A stretch of 64,000 bases of DNA, taken from the NCBI GenBank assembly GCA_963576475.1, contig OY754981.1, positions 27,690,132-27,754,131 of the forward strand, written 5' to 3'. The translations under genes were made by a program, and so were the position numbers. The notes under the pieces are model-generated. The model was given only the letters and a program-made list of their open reading frames with translations, was not told the origin of the DNA and searched no databases. Origin of the DNA: Molanna angustata. Taxonomy: Eukaryota; Arthropoda; Insecta; Trichoptera; Molannidae. Numbering within the stretch: the first letter of the stretch is position 1; every line of letters starts with the position of its first letter. Positions 42,090 through 54,877 of this stretch are shown here, piece by piece.

Positions 42090-42543
42090 AACAATATATA
42101 AAGAGTAGGTACATAAACGCTGTGGAAATGAGGTCCCTAAGACGAATGTGTGGTAGAACGATCTATGATAGGATAAGGAATGTGGACATCAGACGAGAAT
42201 TCAAGATTGAAAGAGATATTGTGAGTAGAATGAAAGTAAATAAACTACGATGATTCGGACATGTGGAGAGAATGAACGATGAGCGCCTGACAAAGAAAGT
42301 ATACAAGGCTGAAAAGAGTGGAATGAGAGGTCGTGGCCGCCCGAGAAAGAGTTGGCATGATCATATAAATGAGATTTTGAAAGATGGTAATATACGAAGT
42401 CAGAATAATAGGAGAGCATGTATGACGCGATGCATGGATGTTAATGAGGCAAAACACGTATGTCAAGATAGAGGTGTCTGGCGTTCGGTCCTCTCTGCCT
42501 ACCCCAAGTAGGGATACGGCGTGATGGTATATATGTATGTAGA
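42090..42543 (+). pseudogene. LINE 3' end, nearly intact frame
   Basis: Encodes NAVEMRSLRRMCGRTIYDRI, then after a TGA at 42252-42254 (Trp expected in RWFGHVERM) FGHVERMNDERLTKK, RGRGRPRKSWHDHINEIL, NRRACMTRCMDVNEA and VCQDRGVWRSVLSAYPK. The stop is followed by GGGATACGGCGTGATGGTAT. The same C-terminal sequence and tail occur at 59765-59641, and the tail on family A SINEs. Confidence 0.8.
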
Positions 42544-42698
42544 TTTTAGGTACATAAACATTTGAACAAAGATCAATGTGTAAAAATTGTTTTGAAATAA
42601 TGTAGGTATAACTATGGTTTTAATTTCTATGCTGAAATACCATAACCTAACCTGAATGTAATTATGAAACATTTTATAAATGTGTAATTCCAGATACC

Positions 42699-42703
42699 TA
42701 TAT

Positions 42704-42734
<31 letters not shown>

Positions 42735-42740
42735 TTTAGA
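42699..42740. repeat. (TTTA)n microsatellite
   Basis: About ten tetranucleotide units, directly downstream of the LINE 3' end by some 150 bp. Confidence 0.8.
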
Positions 42741-43318
42741 AAACAAACAGGATATAATGTTATAAGGATAAATACAATATGAAGACTTAACAGTAAGGAA
42801 AGTTCATTGTACCCCAATAATATGTTTTCACATAAGATATAGGGTGAACTTGTTTTTGACTTATTTAGTAAGTTTAAAAGTAATTAATATAATACTTGTA
42901 TGTAGTGTGTATTAAGTAAGTGGATATGTGTTATATTTTATGTATATGTATTATATATTATAACAATATTGTGTATATATTTATGCGAGGTAGATTGTGA
43001 ATGAATGTGACTATTTATCGAATTGTTGTAATATGTATGTTCTGAAATATATTAATGTTTTAAAGAACAATGATGAAATAGTACCTACCTAGGTGTAATA
43101 ATAATTATTAGTGTGTGTATTAATGTACTGTCAGCATATCGAATATTGTATTACTCTTGTTTGGCGAAGTGTAAATTATACATATATCTAATTAACTGAG
43201 GTAATTACCTTTTGTATTAATCATCAACTGCTTGATAGGTACGTCTAATATAATATAATTAGATAAAATAATACCTACTCATAGATGAAAAAGAAATTTA
43301 CCTATGACTGGATTATAC

Positions 43319-43656
43319 CATAGATTTTTATTATAATATACTAGATGTAGTATTCCGTGCAAAAAGTGAGTCATTGGCAACATATTTCAGTTTTACTGAT
43401 TGAATTATATGTTACATATAAATCAATGGTTTTACTTACATTTCAACACATCATAGATAACTGTTCTCTAAACTTTAATTATTAAAAAGTATTTTAGACA
43501 AATAAATCCGAAAACAATTCACATTAGTCGTTATTCTCTATAGAAAGACGATGTGGTCTGGAAACAAAACGTCAAAAATCCCCCGGAAAAATGACACTTC
43601 GATTCATACAAAATTTGCTAACTACGACATCTAGTATATTATAATAAAAATCTATG
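43319..43656. mobile_element. hAT-like MITE with 30-bp TIR and 8-bp TSD
   Basis: Termini CATAGATTTTTATTATAATA continuing TACTAGATGT are perfect inverted repeats. GATTATAC at 43311-43318 recurs at 43657-43664. CA-starting TIRs and an 8-bp duplication point to hAT; no coding sequence in 338 bp. Confidence 0.75.
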
Positions 43657-43719
43657 GATTATACATATACTGTAATAGAAAAATTGTTCATAATGTGAGG
43701 ACGATATTATCTGTGCTAA

Positions 43720-43990
43720 TGAAAAAAGGATGCTACCTACGCATACAGTGGACGCTAGATAAGTCTTTAGAGATCAAGACTTGATGAAGAATATGGGATC
43801 GTATTTGTCATGCTGTGCTTAAGGGGAAGAGGGAACTACTAGCCGCTGCACCTGATTTTCAAGGACAAAATTGAGGGTTGAAGAGGTGTTGGTAGAAAGA
43901 AAATATCCTGGCCCCGCAACATACGAGAATGGTTAAAAATGAGAACTGTTGAGAACTTGGTTGAGAAGCTATCTAGGACATATATTTTTC
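43720..43990 (+). pseudogene. LINE C-terminal scrap (RNIREW type)
   Basis: The + strand frame includes GVGRKKISWPRNIREW and VENLVEKL, with a stop in KIEG*RG. Related to the minus-strand scrap at 3660-3532. Confidence 0.6.
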
Positions 43991-44059
43991 GTTCGATATT
44001 AGTCATCGTTAGAGGGACGATACGGTATTCAAATAAGAAAAAGAATTTGAGGTTCACAC

Positions 44060-45584
44060 AATATTTTTTAACGCATTTCTTGAATATGATACCGGTTATA
44101 ATTATTACGCTTTATCACACTTTTCGGTAAACAGTTGGCGTACTGAGAATTATTTATATTTGAAGAATTTTGTGCCGGAAACAAAAAAAGTGCTAACAAA
44201 CAAGATATGAAGCCAGAATTTCAAAAAAAGTTCAATGAAACAAACATCCCTGAATAGCATTGTTAATCCAAAATTTAAAACAAAAAATAAAAGAGCTATT
44301 GATCTAATAATTTGTTCTAATATTATCAGGATAACGCGTTCCGAAATTCAATACGGGTTCAATTTCAATATATTATTATTGCAATTATTGGGTTATACAT
44401 AGGGGCTGAATTAACCTGAATGTTACCATAATATATGCAATATATTAGAGTATCCTTTACCTCAATTAATTGTATCAATCGATGCGGGCATTACAAAGTA
44501 CAAATGAAATAAAAAGGGCAATTTTGCTTATGATATTCCATGATATCAATCAGCTTTTCTCTGGAATTATCCGACAATTTAATTGTTATGTTTGATAGTT
44601 TTATTTTGTAATGATCACTGAATCGCAAACGATTTGAATACAATCAAATATGGGAAAATAACAAAATTTAAATTATGGCGTCGTCATATAATATGTATAT
44701 TTCAATTATACGATACAAGTGATATAATAATTATAAAAATATTTATATGTTTATCAGTTGATAAATCTTTGTGGAAAATTTATAAACCAGTAAATTTGAT
44801 TTTATTAAACCCAAAGATATAATACCAATATCTACTACCAATATACTAATTCTACAATACCAATATCGTCAACATTGACTAAATATTTAACATGAAATCT
44901 TCTTGAATACTTAATGTTAGGTATACATATTTTGAATTTTTTTGAGCCTGTTTGCTATAGTAGGAATACATAATTTGTTTATTGGTTGAAATGAATTGTC
45001 AAATGGATAAACCCACCAGCAGCACATAACATTTATAAGTATTTTACCAACAAAGATAACTGTAATAACATAAAGAATTGCCTCTGATTTCTTCTTGACA
45101 AGAGCGAGATTATAAAATGTCTATCCTTCAAAACATAATAAAGTAATCGTTACATAATTTTGTCTGAGTTGACAAGTCATATCGATTTTTCAATCTATTT
45201 TTTCTTTTCAGCCATTTCCTTTTACGTTCGCTTTAAAATATATCTTTAATTTTCTCGAAATTGGATTTTGGACTGTGAGGTAGATTGGTCCTTCACAGTG
45301 TTTAATGTTATATTTCAAGAATAAAATGATATTATTAAAATTTTACTGCCCATAGACTTGGAGTTTTTTCCCATTTAGAAGTATGGATATAAAACGTAAT
45401 GAAATCTACTTAATTTATGACAATTTTTTAATAAACTTTACCAAATCTCCAAAAGTAGCTACATAATATATACCTATAGGCATGGAAAATAAATTAACGA
45501 TTATAGCAAACAAACAAACAAAAAAAAATCTGATTGAATTGTTAAATAAAAAAAATATTTAGGCAAGTAGGTAGAAACACACAT
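44060..45584. other. non-coding, nothing recognised
   Basis: AT-rich sequence without a supported ORF, repeat end or RNA gene. Confidence 0.4.
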
Positions 45585-46020
45585 CTTAAGAGGGCATATA
45601 ACGCAAAATATAGTGACTTAAAACACGATATCTTAAAATCGCATAATGCACTATGAAGTTGCGTGTTAGTAATGGCAACTCTCGTGCATTAAAAAGTTTA
45701 TACGTGATTTAAATAATTGGAAACAAAAAAAATGTTACATTTTGAGAACAACCCTGATTGAAAATGAAAAAGATAAACTATCACGAACATTCACTATGAT
45801 TTAATTCACTCTCTAAGCACATAAAAGATTTTATTTCTCCACGACATATACCTAGTTATGGAGTAATTCTGAAAAAAATGTTTTTTGAAAGGATATTTTT
45901 AATAACGTAATTAGGCGAATTTATGCTGAATTTTAAAATAGTGTGACGAACATTCACTAGAGAAATGTCGAAAATACTTATGGGTTTTTGGGTTTTTTAG
46001 AAACACACTTTTAAACATTC
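45585..46020 (+). repeat. dispersed repeat, copy 1
   Basis: Shares an extended alignment with 58925-59620: GAGGGCATATAACGC, GTTAGTAATGGCAA, AAGCACATAAAAGATTT, ACGACATATA, GGATATTTTTAATAA. The copies are diverged and non-coding; the class is unknown. Confidence 0.6.
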
Positions 46021-46408
46021 TTGAGATTTTGATTTCAAATTAAGGCGTTAAGTTATGTATGTCCCCTTAACTAATTGCGGTAACAAAGTTATTGTGGATT
46101 AAAAATATAATTTTAAAATTTTAAATTTGATACTTATAGTTTTACTTTATTATTGATAAATGTTTGTTTTATTAATAAATGATGTTTTATATAAAATACG
46201 TACTGTCACGAAATATGTATGAAATATTCCACCTATGCAGGCTATACCCAGTGAGGTGGATATATTTATATAATATGTACAATAGTAATATTGTTATTTG
46301 TGTTTAATAAATGAATAATTTAAAATAAATACATGTCTGCGAGGATTTAGAGTTCTCCGGACTTTTCTTATGTACTTTTGTATTCCTTCAGATTTCTGCA
46401 ATGGGTCC

Positions 46409-46950
46409 CCATTCGTTCCCATAACACCGAGTATCGATTATGCGCTCCTGGAGCGCGCGCCGTGAATGTCCGCGCCGGCTGTGCGCTCCGCGGAGCGCGC
46501 TCCAATTTTTGAAGGCATCTAACTGCGCGCTCCTGGCGCGCGCGGCTGCTGTTCCAGTAACTGCTCGTTCACCATGGACGTTGGTCGTGTACCAGCAGCT
46601 GCCGCTTTCATAATTATTCACAATATTATACACAAGAAAAACATAAACGAAATATTCCATAGTAGTTCTTTGGTACCATATAATTGAATTAATTTACGGT
46701 AACTTTGGTTATCCATTTTGAAACGCCCAACCGTCCGACCCAACTGGCGCGCGCGCCAAAACTTAACTTCCTTTGGAACGCGGCAAAAAACCGACAGAAG
46801 ATGAAACGCCCCGTTCCATTTTCGCGCGTTCCAACGAACACTTTGGCGCGCGTTCGAAATCGGTATCGACTTCGCGCGGCTGGATCGCGCGCCAATGTTC
46901 GACCTCTTGGAGCGCATAATCGATACCCGGCTTAAGAATAACGGATGGAA
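46409..46950. mobile_element. TIR element with GC-rich subterminal repeats
   Basis: Left CCGAGTATCGATTATGCGCTCC and its right counterpart (minus strand from about 46949, GGGTATCGATTATGCGCTCC) are inverted. Both subterminal zones are crowded with GCGCGC and GGAGCGCGC motifs in an otherwise AT-rich area. Overlapping ORFs here come from the GC-rich repeats. Confidence 0.65.
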
Positions 46951-47167
46951 TATACGGAGGAATAATTATTACTCTGTATTCAAAATTTATAACATTGAAC
47001 ACAATTCTATAAAATATGAGAAAAAACAAGAGAAATATCAATTATCAAATCCTTATATTCCTTATGAATCTTCTTAATATTTACATTAATTCTGTTCACC
47101 AAATTTTTGTCTTGCATTTTGTTTTTATTTTCCAGTGAGGGTAGAAAAATTAAAATGCACAAAAAGG

Positions 47168-48597
47168 TGTGGGGGTATACGAAGTAGCCTATATATACCC
47201 CCACCAATCAAAACCTTATTCAGTTCTCATTTAACATTCTCTCGGGCCAGTCGCATTAATAAACATCATGTAACCGAACTCAGCTGTTTTCATATCTTCC
47301 CACTATAGGTACCCGATACATACACATACCTATAACTGATAAACTCGACGTGATATATACCTACCTATAGTGGGAACAGTGTTGATGTTTAGAAATTTTG
47401 TAATGTGAGCCTTTGCGAACCGTGGACTAGATAACGAATCCGTCCTACACGTTCATCACAGTGCAAGCTTGCAAAAATAAACATCAAGCGATAACACCGC
47501 TGTGAGAATTCAAGACTGCTGAAACCTACTTTGTTTTGACGTGAGAACTCATAACTGCTGACGCCCACGAGAACGTCAAAACCGCGAAATGCATCATCAC
47601 AGATTGTTTACGTGAAGGAACGATACTTCAATCTCCAGCGAGTACCAATTCTGGATATAGACGTAGCAATCTTCAGCAACAACATGCCTTCGATGATTTC
47701 TGCCAGCATCGACCTCCCAGAGAAGTGACTACTGCCCCATCGTGACATCTACCACGTTACCAGCAACTCCCGCCTGCGAACTTTTCTGCATCTCGTCAAG
47801 CTAGATCCGCTTGACCACAACAACCCAAAGCTGCTTGCCTCTGTCTCAACGTCACGACACGCCGAAGCCGCTCGCTCTTGTCTCATCGCCTCTACGACAA
47901 GCCCAAGCTGCTCGCTTTCGTCTCGCCGCCTCTACAAGCCCATGCCGCTCGCTCTTGTCTCAACGTCACCACAACAAGCCCAAGCCGCTCATCCGTGTCT
48001 CGTCGACATGACAAGCCGAAACCGCTCATCCTTGTCTCATCGACACGACAAACCGAAACCGTTCACATCGCCTCATCGACAGGACAAGCTGCTCGAAGGA
48101 AATTTCTCGATACCTAGTCTTTAGTAATGGTACCACCCCGTTGCAAGATAAGGTTGATACGATTTCTTGCTACAGAGAAGTTTCAAGTTTCATTTTCGCT
48201 GACATCAGACATTCCGGAGCACTGTGTGATTATTAAACAATATGTAATATGAGATATCAAACTATGTACTACTTCAAGATAACGAAACCAGACCATGACT
48301 TAGATTTCATCATACTTACTCACCAGGGCCGCACTCGCCGAAAATATGAACATTACTTTTTATTATTTTTCTTGTCTTATCCTATGTGTAGTATTTAAGT
48401 ATGTGAACCCCCAAGTATATTATTCAGGGGGGACTCCTGTGGGGGTAAACGAAGTAGCCTATATATACCCCCACCAATCAAAACCTTATTCAGTTCTCAT
48501 TTAACATTCTCGCGGGCCAGTCATTTCCAATAAACAATGTAACCCAATCAGCAGTTTCAATATCTTCCCACTAAAGGAACCCGATATACATACCTAT
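47168..48597 (+). mobile_element. short LTR-bounded non-coding element (TRIM/LARD-like)
   Basis: Direct repeats 47168-47333 and 48438-48597 are about 90% alike, each opening TGTGGGGGTA, with a TATATA box, CCAATCAAAACC and AATAAAC. AAAGG at 47163-47167 and 48598-48602 fits a 5-bp target duplication. A purine-rich tract (AGGGGGGA) precedes the right repeat. The interior has no gag or pol, only a minisatellite. The right ends are not the usual CA and no primer-binding site was found, so the LTR call is an inference. Confidence 0.6.
47825..48110 (+). repeat. minisatellite inside the LTR-bounded element
   Basis: About six to seven degenerate units of some 40-55 bp built on GACAAGCCGAAGCCGCTC and CTTGTCTCATCG. 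The ORFs over it are repeat-driven. Confidence 0.7.
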
Positions 48598-49224
48598 AAA
48601 GGTTTTTTTTATAAATTCAAATATAAAAAGATTAAGAACAGGTCGGTCAAAGAACTCAGTTAAATCATGATTAGTGAGTTAAGTGTGCTTAACCCGAAAT
48701 GTAACAGGTTTTAAAGGGTGAGTTTTATATTGCGTTACAACATTATGCCGCCATTCGGGCGTGATTTAAGTGGAAATAAAAAAGCCTTTAAGACGAGTTT
48801 AATTCGTAGCTGTTTTTTAAACAACAAACGTGTAATTTTATGGAGGTTACTAAACGGAGAACACCAAATTTGGATGTTTTGAAGCACATAAGTTGGCAAA
48901 CAAGGCAATCAGATTGAGAGGAAGATAGGATTATAGGATGATTTTGTAATTATGACCGAAGTCTAATGACCGTTTATTTGGTTTTGGAACACAAACACAA
49001 CATATAGAGAGGATTAGTTTTGAGTCTTATTATATATGCATAGATAAAACATATCAGTGAAAAGATCGCAGTGAATTCCCCGAAACTGGAGATTTACTAA
49101 ATGTAAAACAATGATTTTTCCTCAAAAATATGTACTTCTTATTCTGTTTTCAACACATTTTTATAAACTCGCTATGGGTTATAGTGACGTTCGGGTGAAA
49201 GATTTATTTATTTATTTTTTAATA

Positions 49225-49432
49225 TTGCTTCTCGGGGAACTAACAGGTACTATGTCAGATATTAATTTAACACGCACCCAATAACAAGTTGCCACATTCT
49301 GGAGACTTATGATATTAATCGTCTCACAGATCCAGACTGAAAACACAATTAACAACTGTGTCTCCATCGGGAATCGAACCCGGGACCTTTGGCTCAGCAG
49401 TCAGATATCTAACCAACTGAGCCACGAAGGCC
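49225..49432 (-). repeat. tRNA-derived SINE family C, best copy
   Basis: Minus strand: TGGCTCAGTTGG (A box) and GGTTCGATTCC (B box) in a tRNA-like head, then a body with ACAGTTGTTAATTGTGTTTT, CTCCAGAATGTGGCAACTTG and CCTGTTAGTTCCCCGAGAAG. Used to recognise partial copies elsewhere. Confidence 0.85.
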
Positions 49433-49514
49433 GAAAGATTGAAGTCTAAAACAAATTTTCCTGCGTAAAATTGAGCTGAATTTTGTCAAAATGACTGAAT
49501 GTTGATGACAGTAA

Positions 49515-51816
49515 TCTAAAGTAATAAAGCAATCAAAATGTTAGTGTATGTGTGTGTGTATGTGTGTGTGTGTGTGTGTGTTTGTCTCACGCCTTCTGAA
49601 AAACCAAGAGCATCTAAAAATCTAATTTATGTGCGAACGTGTACCTGTATACCTGATACAGTGTCACGCTAAAAATAATGCGATAAAAATGCTGAATTTT
49701 AAAAATATTTCAATAATTATTTTTTTCATACAAAATTTTCCAAGTCGTATCTGTCAAAAAAGTGTACATTTTGCACGCAAATATCTGTTAGTTTAAAAGT
49801 TAGAAGTACGTATTTACACGAAGAAAATATATTTTCAAGTATAACTTAGCGTTTAAGTGAAAAACATGGTGAATATTTTGTATAATTATAATGTTTAACT
49901 TATTTTTAAAGTAAGCGTTTTGTACAAATGTACATATAACCCCGCCATTTTAATATCTTTTCATACGATATTTAATTTTCCTACCGAATGAATATGTTCT
50001 TTAAAATAATATACCTTTGAAATAAATGTGATTTTGAAATAATAAAATGAAACAAAAGACATTACAGCAAGTTTTAAGACATATATTGTAAAAGTCTGTT
50101 AATTATTAGTAAAGATATAGGCGTAATAAAATTGCATAATTTGTTAAAAACATTTGATTTTTCTGACAATTTTCATTTTTATGGCATCGAACAAACCAAT
50201 GTAGGTACCTACATATTCAAAAAATGTCTCCATAACATTTGATATTTTTCACATGTTGGAACATGGTTACTATGGTAACGGACACATTCTGATATTCAAA
50301 TAAAATTTGTTATAAATCGAATTCGAATTAATTTAGAACATCATTGTAGGTAGGTACCTACATACCTAATACTTACTACTTAAAAACCAAGAATATACTG
50401 ATTTTGTATAGGAAAATTATTAAACTATTTTAGGTTAACTACAATACACATTCAATATACCTACAAACTATTTCCTATAGTGAAATTCTTCTTTTTTCTA
50501 TGTAGACCTTTTGGGTGATTTTTTCTACAAACTATTTCTTGGGGTTTAAATCTTCTTCTTCTTCTTTTGTGAAGTCATTTGGGACAGTTCATAAATAAAC
50601 TATTTCCTATAGTCTAATTTTTCTTTTTCTTAATTTATGTAGACATTGGGTGAGTTTTTATACAAAATATTTCCTATAGTCTAATTCGTCTTCTTCTTCC
50701 TTTATGTAGACCTTTTGGTTAGTTTTTAAACAAACTATTTTTAAACAAACTATCCTTTAGTCTAATTCTTCGTTTTCTTATTTTATGTAGATGTTGGGTG
50801 AATTTTATATAAAATATTTCCTAGAGTTCAATTCATCTTCTTCTTCTTTTATGAAGACATTTTGGTCAGTTTTTTATATAATACATTTCCTAATGTGTAA
50901 TTCTTCTATTTCATTTTCTATGTAGACCATTGGGTCAGTTTTTATTACAAACTATTTGTTATAGTTTTATACTTCTACTTTTTTTTTATTTAGTCTTTTG
51001 GATTAGTTTTATGTCTAATAGTCTATTGTAACGAAATATTATAAACAACATGCAAACTTGATGAAAATACATAAAAACGAATGGGATGTGACCAACACTA
51101 GAATTTTCTCATTACTTTTGTTCAATCAAATTTACACCATTTATTATATCATCATATATTGCTTAATTTTCAATAACTACACATTTCATTTTGATGACAA
51201 TATATAAAAAATCGGGGTTGTGGCCATTGCTGGATCTTCACAACGTTTATATTCATATTAAAAACTATTAAACATAGCTTAAGTCTTCTTCTTCTGTTAT
51301 GTAGACTTATGTGTCAGTTTTAAGTCTATCAGTTTTATTGTGCAAAACTATAATAAACTATATGCACACTTGACGAAAAATATAAAAACGAATGGGATGG
51401 GACCAACACTAGAATATTTTCAGTACTTTTGTTTAATCAATTTTTAAACCATTTCCCATCATCCAAAATTACTAAATATTTAAAACACATTATTTGCGTT
51501 CGATGACAATATATAAAAATAGGGGTTGTGGCCAAATCCAAACTCTTTACGACGTTGTCTTTTTATAATAAGTCATATTTAAAATCATTTCCCATAGTCC
51601 ATGCGTGCAGAAATTGTATGTGCTTATATATAAAAGCAAATGGATTGTGGCCATCACTTTAAGATTTTACACCGCTTGAACTCAATTAAATTTCAAACTA
51701 CTTTTCATACTACGGTTAAAAAAAATTATGTGTGACAATATTATGTAGGTATATAAACGATTGCTTATTCCTTCACTAATTAACATTCTTGGCCAACGGC
51801 GGGACATAAAAGCTAG
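49515..51816 (+). mobile_element. non-autonomous Helitron, copy 1
   Basis: Begins TCTAAAGTAATAAAGCAATC after an A and ends GGGACATAAAAGCTAG before a T, the A|TC...CTAG|T arrangement of Helitrons. A short GCCAACGGC stem-loop lies about 12 nt before CTAG. The first ~930 bp match copy 2. Inside are a (TG)n tract, an array of ~75-85 bp units (50466-51010, ACTATTTCCTATAGTCTAAT) and two ~250-300 bp units. No Rep/helicase. Confidence 0.8.
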
Positions 51817-51837
51817 TATTAAAAATAATAATATTAA

Positions 51838-54800
51838 TCTAAAGTAATAAAGCAATCAAAATGTTAGTGTTTGTGTGTGTGTATGTGTGTGTGTGTGTGT
51901 GTGTGTTTGTCTCACGCCTTCTGAAAAACCAAGAGCATCTAAAAATCTAATTTATGTGCGAACGTGTACCTGTATACCTGATGCAGTGTCACGCTAAAAA
52001 TAATGCGATAAAAATGCTGAATTTTAAAAATATTTCAATAATTATTTTTTTCATACAAAATTTTCCAAGACGTATCTGTCAAAAAAGTGTACATTTTGCA
52101 CGCAAATATCTGTTAGTTTAAAAGTTAGAAGTAGGTATTTACACAAAAAAAATATATTTTGAAGTATAACTTAGCGTTTAAGTGAAAAACATGGTGAATA
52201 TTTGGTATAATTATAATGTTTAACTTATTTTTAAAGTAAGCCTTTTGTACAAAAACGCCGCCATTTTAATATCTTTTCATACGATATTTCATTTTCCCAC
52301 CGAATGAATATGTTCTTGAAAATAATAAACCTTTGAAATAAATATAATTATGAAATAATAAAATGAAACACAAGACATTACAGCAAGTTTTAAGACATAT
52401 ATTGTAAAAGTCTGTTAATTATTAGTAAAGATATAGGCATAATAAAATTGCATAATTTGTAAATAATATTTGATTTTTCTGACAATTTTCATTTTTATGG
52501 CATCGAACAAACCAATGTAGGTACCTACATATTCAAAAAATGTATCCGAACCATTCGATATTACTTACGTGTTCGAATCGTTTCCATGGCTACAGAAAGA
52601 ATGTGATATTCAAATAAAATTTGTTAGGAATCGAATTTATTTAGAAGGTTGTTGTAGGTAGGTACCTACCTAATACTATTTACTTACAAATCAACAATAA
52701 TATACCTATACTGATTTCCTATAGGAAAATTATTTTATTTATTTATTTATCAACCGTTTGTCCGATTATAATGAAACTTTGGTGAATTGTCGAGCGTATG
52801 CCCAGGATGGTTTTTGGATTTAAACTTTTTTCTTATTCTTCTTCTTCTTCGTGTATTTGGTCGTTTTACCTATGAAGGGGGAGTATCCTGGGAAAAGAAG
52901 GTCCGACTGTCCCTCCATCTCTTCACAGGTCTTCCAGGACGGGTTCTGCATATAAACTTTTTTCTTCTTTTTCTTCAACGTGTACTTGGTCATCTTACCT
53001 ATGAAGATGAACTATCCTGGGAGATGAAGGTCCAATTTTCCTTCCATCTCTTCGCAGGTTTCTGGATTTAAACTTTTTTCTTCTTCTTCTTCATCGTCTA
53101 TTTGGTCATTTTACCTTTGAAGGTGGACTAACCTGGGAGAAGAATGTCCAATTTTCCTTCCATCTCTTCGCAGGTATCTGGATTTAAACTTATTTCTTCT
53201 TCTTCTTCTTCATCGTGTATTTTTGGTCATTTTACCTTTGAAGTTGGAGAATCCTGGGAGAAGAAGGTCCAACTGTCCTTCCATCTCTTCGCAGGTATCT
53301 GGGTTTAAACTTTTTTCTTCTTCTTCGTGTATTTAGTCATTTTACCTATTAAGTAGAGCATCCTGGGAAAAGAAGGTTCTTTCATCTCTTCGCGGTTCTT
53401 CCAGGATGGTTTCTGGATTTAAACTTTTCTTAACCGACTGATGGGACGGGATGTAATGAAGGGAAGGGAGGCACTAAAGGGCCTGAAGGGACGGGAGGTA
53501 TAAAACTGCCTGAAGGGACGGAAGGTACTGAAGGGCCTGATGGGAAGGGACGTAATGAGGGATTAAAGGGACGGGAGGTACTGAAGGGCCTGAAGCGGCG
53601 GGTCCTGGAGTCTAATTCTTTTTCTTCTTAATTTTATGTAGACCTTTAGGGCAGTTTTTATACAAACTATTTCCTATTGTCTAATTCATCTTCTTCTTCT
53701 TTTATGTATACATTTGGGTCATTTTTTTATAAAAATTATTTCCTTTAGTCTAATTATTATTCTTCTTCATTTAAGTACGTAGACTTTTGGGAGAGTTTTA
53801 ATACAAACTATTTCCAATAGTCTTATTCATTTTCTTTTATGTAGACCTTTTGGTCAGTATTTATACAAACTATTTCCAATAGTCTAAATATTCTTCTTCT
53901 TCTTTTTTGTAGACCTTTGGGTGAGCTTTTATACAATCTATTTCCAATAGTCTAATTCTTCTATTAGGTATATGTATTTTTACTTATTTTATGTAGACCA
54001 TTGGAATAGTTTTTTATACAAACTATTTCTTATAGTCTTATACTTATTTTTCTCTTTTTTATTTAGTCTTTTGGGTTAGTTTTAAGTCTAATAGTCTATT
54101 GTGCAGAAATATTATTAACGATATGCACACTTGATGAAAATACATATGAAATGAATGGGATATGGGATGTGACGATATAACCTGCACTAGAATCTTTTCA
54201 ATACTTTTGTTTAATTAAATTTAAACCATTTATATCATCCTATTTTGAATAATTTTCAACACCTAATATTTAAAGAATGGGGGTTGTGGCCATTACTGAA
54301 CTCTTCACAACATTTATATTCAAATTAAAAACTATTTACTATAGTTCAAGTCTTCTTCTTCTTCGTTAATGAAGACTTTCAGTCAAATTGAGCAAAAATA
54401 TAATGCACACTTGATGAAAAAATATAAAAACGAATGGGATGTGACCAATACTAGATCTTTTCAGTACCTACGTTTGTTTAATCAAATTTTAACCACATCC
54501 TAACATCCAAAATTACTAAATTTTCAATAGGTACACATTAAAATTTGTTTTCGATGATAATATTTAAAAATGGGGGTTGTGGCCAAACCAATCTCTTTAC
54601 AACGTTGATAAACAGTCATATTTAAAACCATTACGCATAGTCCATGCAAGCAGAAATTGTATAAATATTATACTTCATTCACACTTTATAGCAATATTAA
54701 AAAAAGAATGGGTTGTGGCCATCACTTGAACATTTTACAATACTTAAACTCAATCAAATTTCAAACCACTTTTCATAGTCTGATATTGCAAAATAATTGG

Positions 54801-54877
54801 GTGACAATATTATAAAAACGATTGCTTTTTCTTTCACAATTTTACATTCTTGGCCAACGGCGGGACATAAAAGCTAG
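51838..54877 (+). mobile_element. non-autonomous Helitron, copy 2
   Basis: Same ends as copy 1 (A|TCTAAAG...AAAAGCTAG|T), only 21 bp after it and in the same orientation. It carries extra internal sequence at about 52737-53610: five or so ~120-bp units (CCATCTCTTCGCAGG, GGATTTAAACTTTTTTCTTC) and a ~28-bp array (GGGACGGGAGGTACTGAAGG). After that come the same ~80-bp and ~250-300-bp units as copy 1. Confidence 0.8.

Noticed and set aside
46388..46935. Arg/Ala-rich ORFs on both strands
   Set aside because: Produced by GCGCGC subterminal repeats of a TIR element.
47811..48124. Three overlapping ORFs with repetitive Ser/Pro/Arg composition
   Set aside because: All three frames are open because of the minisatellite inside the LTR-bounded element.
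52787..53071. 94-codon hydrophobic ORF
   Set aside because: Consists of the ~120-bp Helitron tandem units read through; no independent support.
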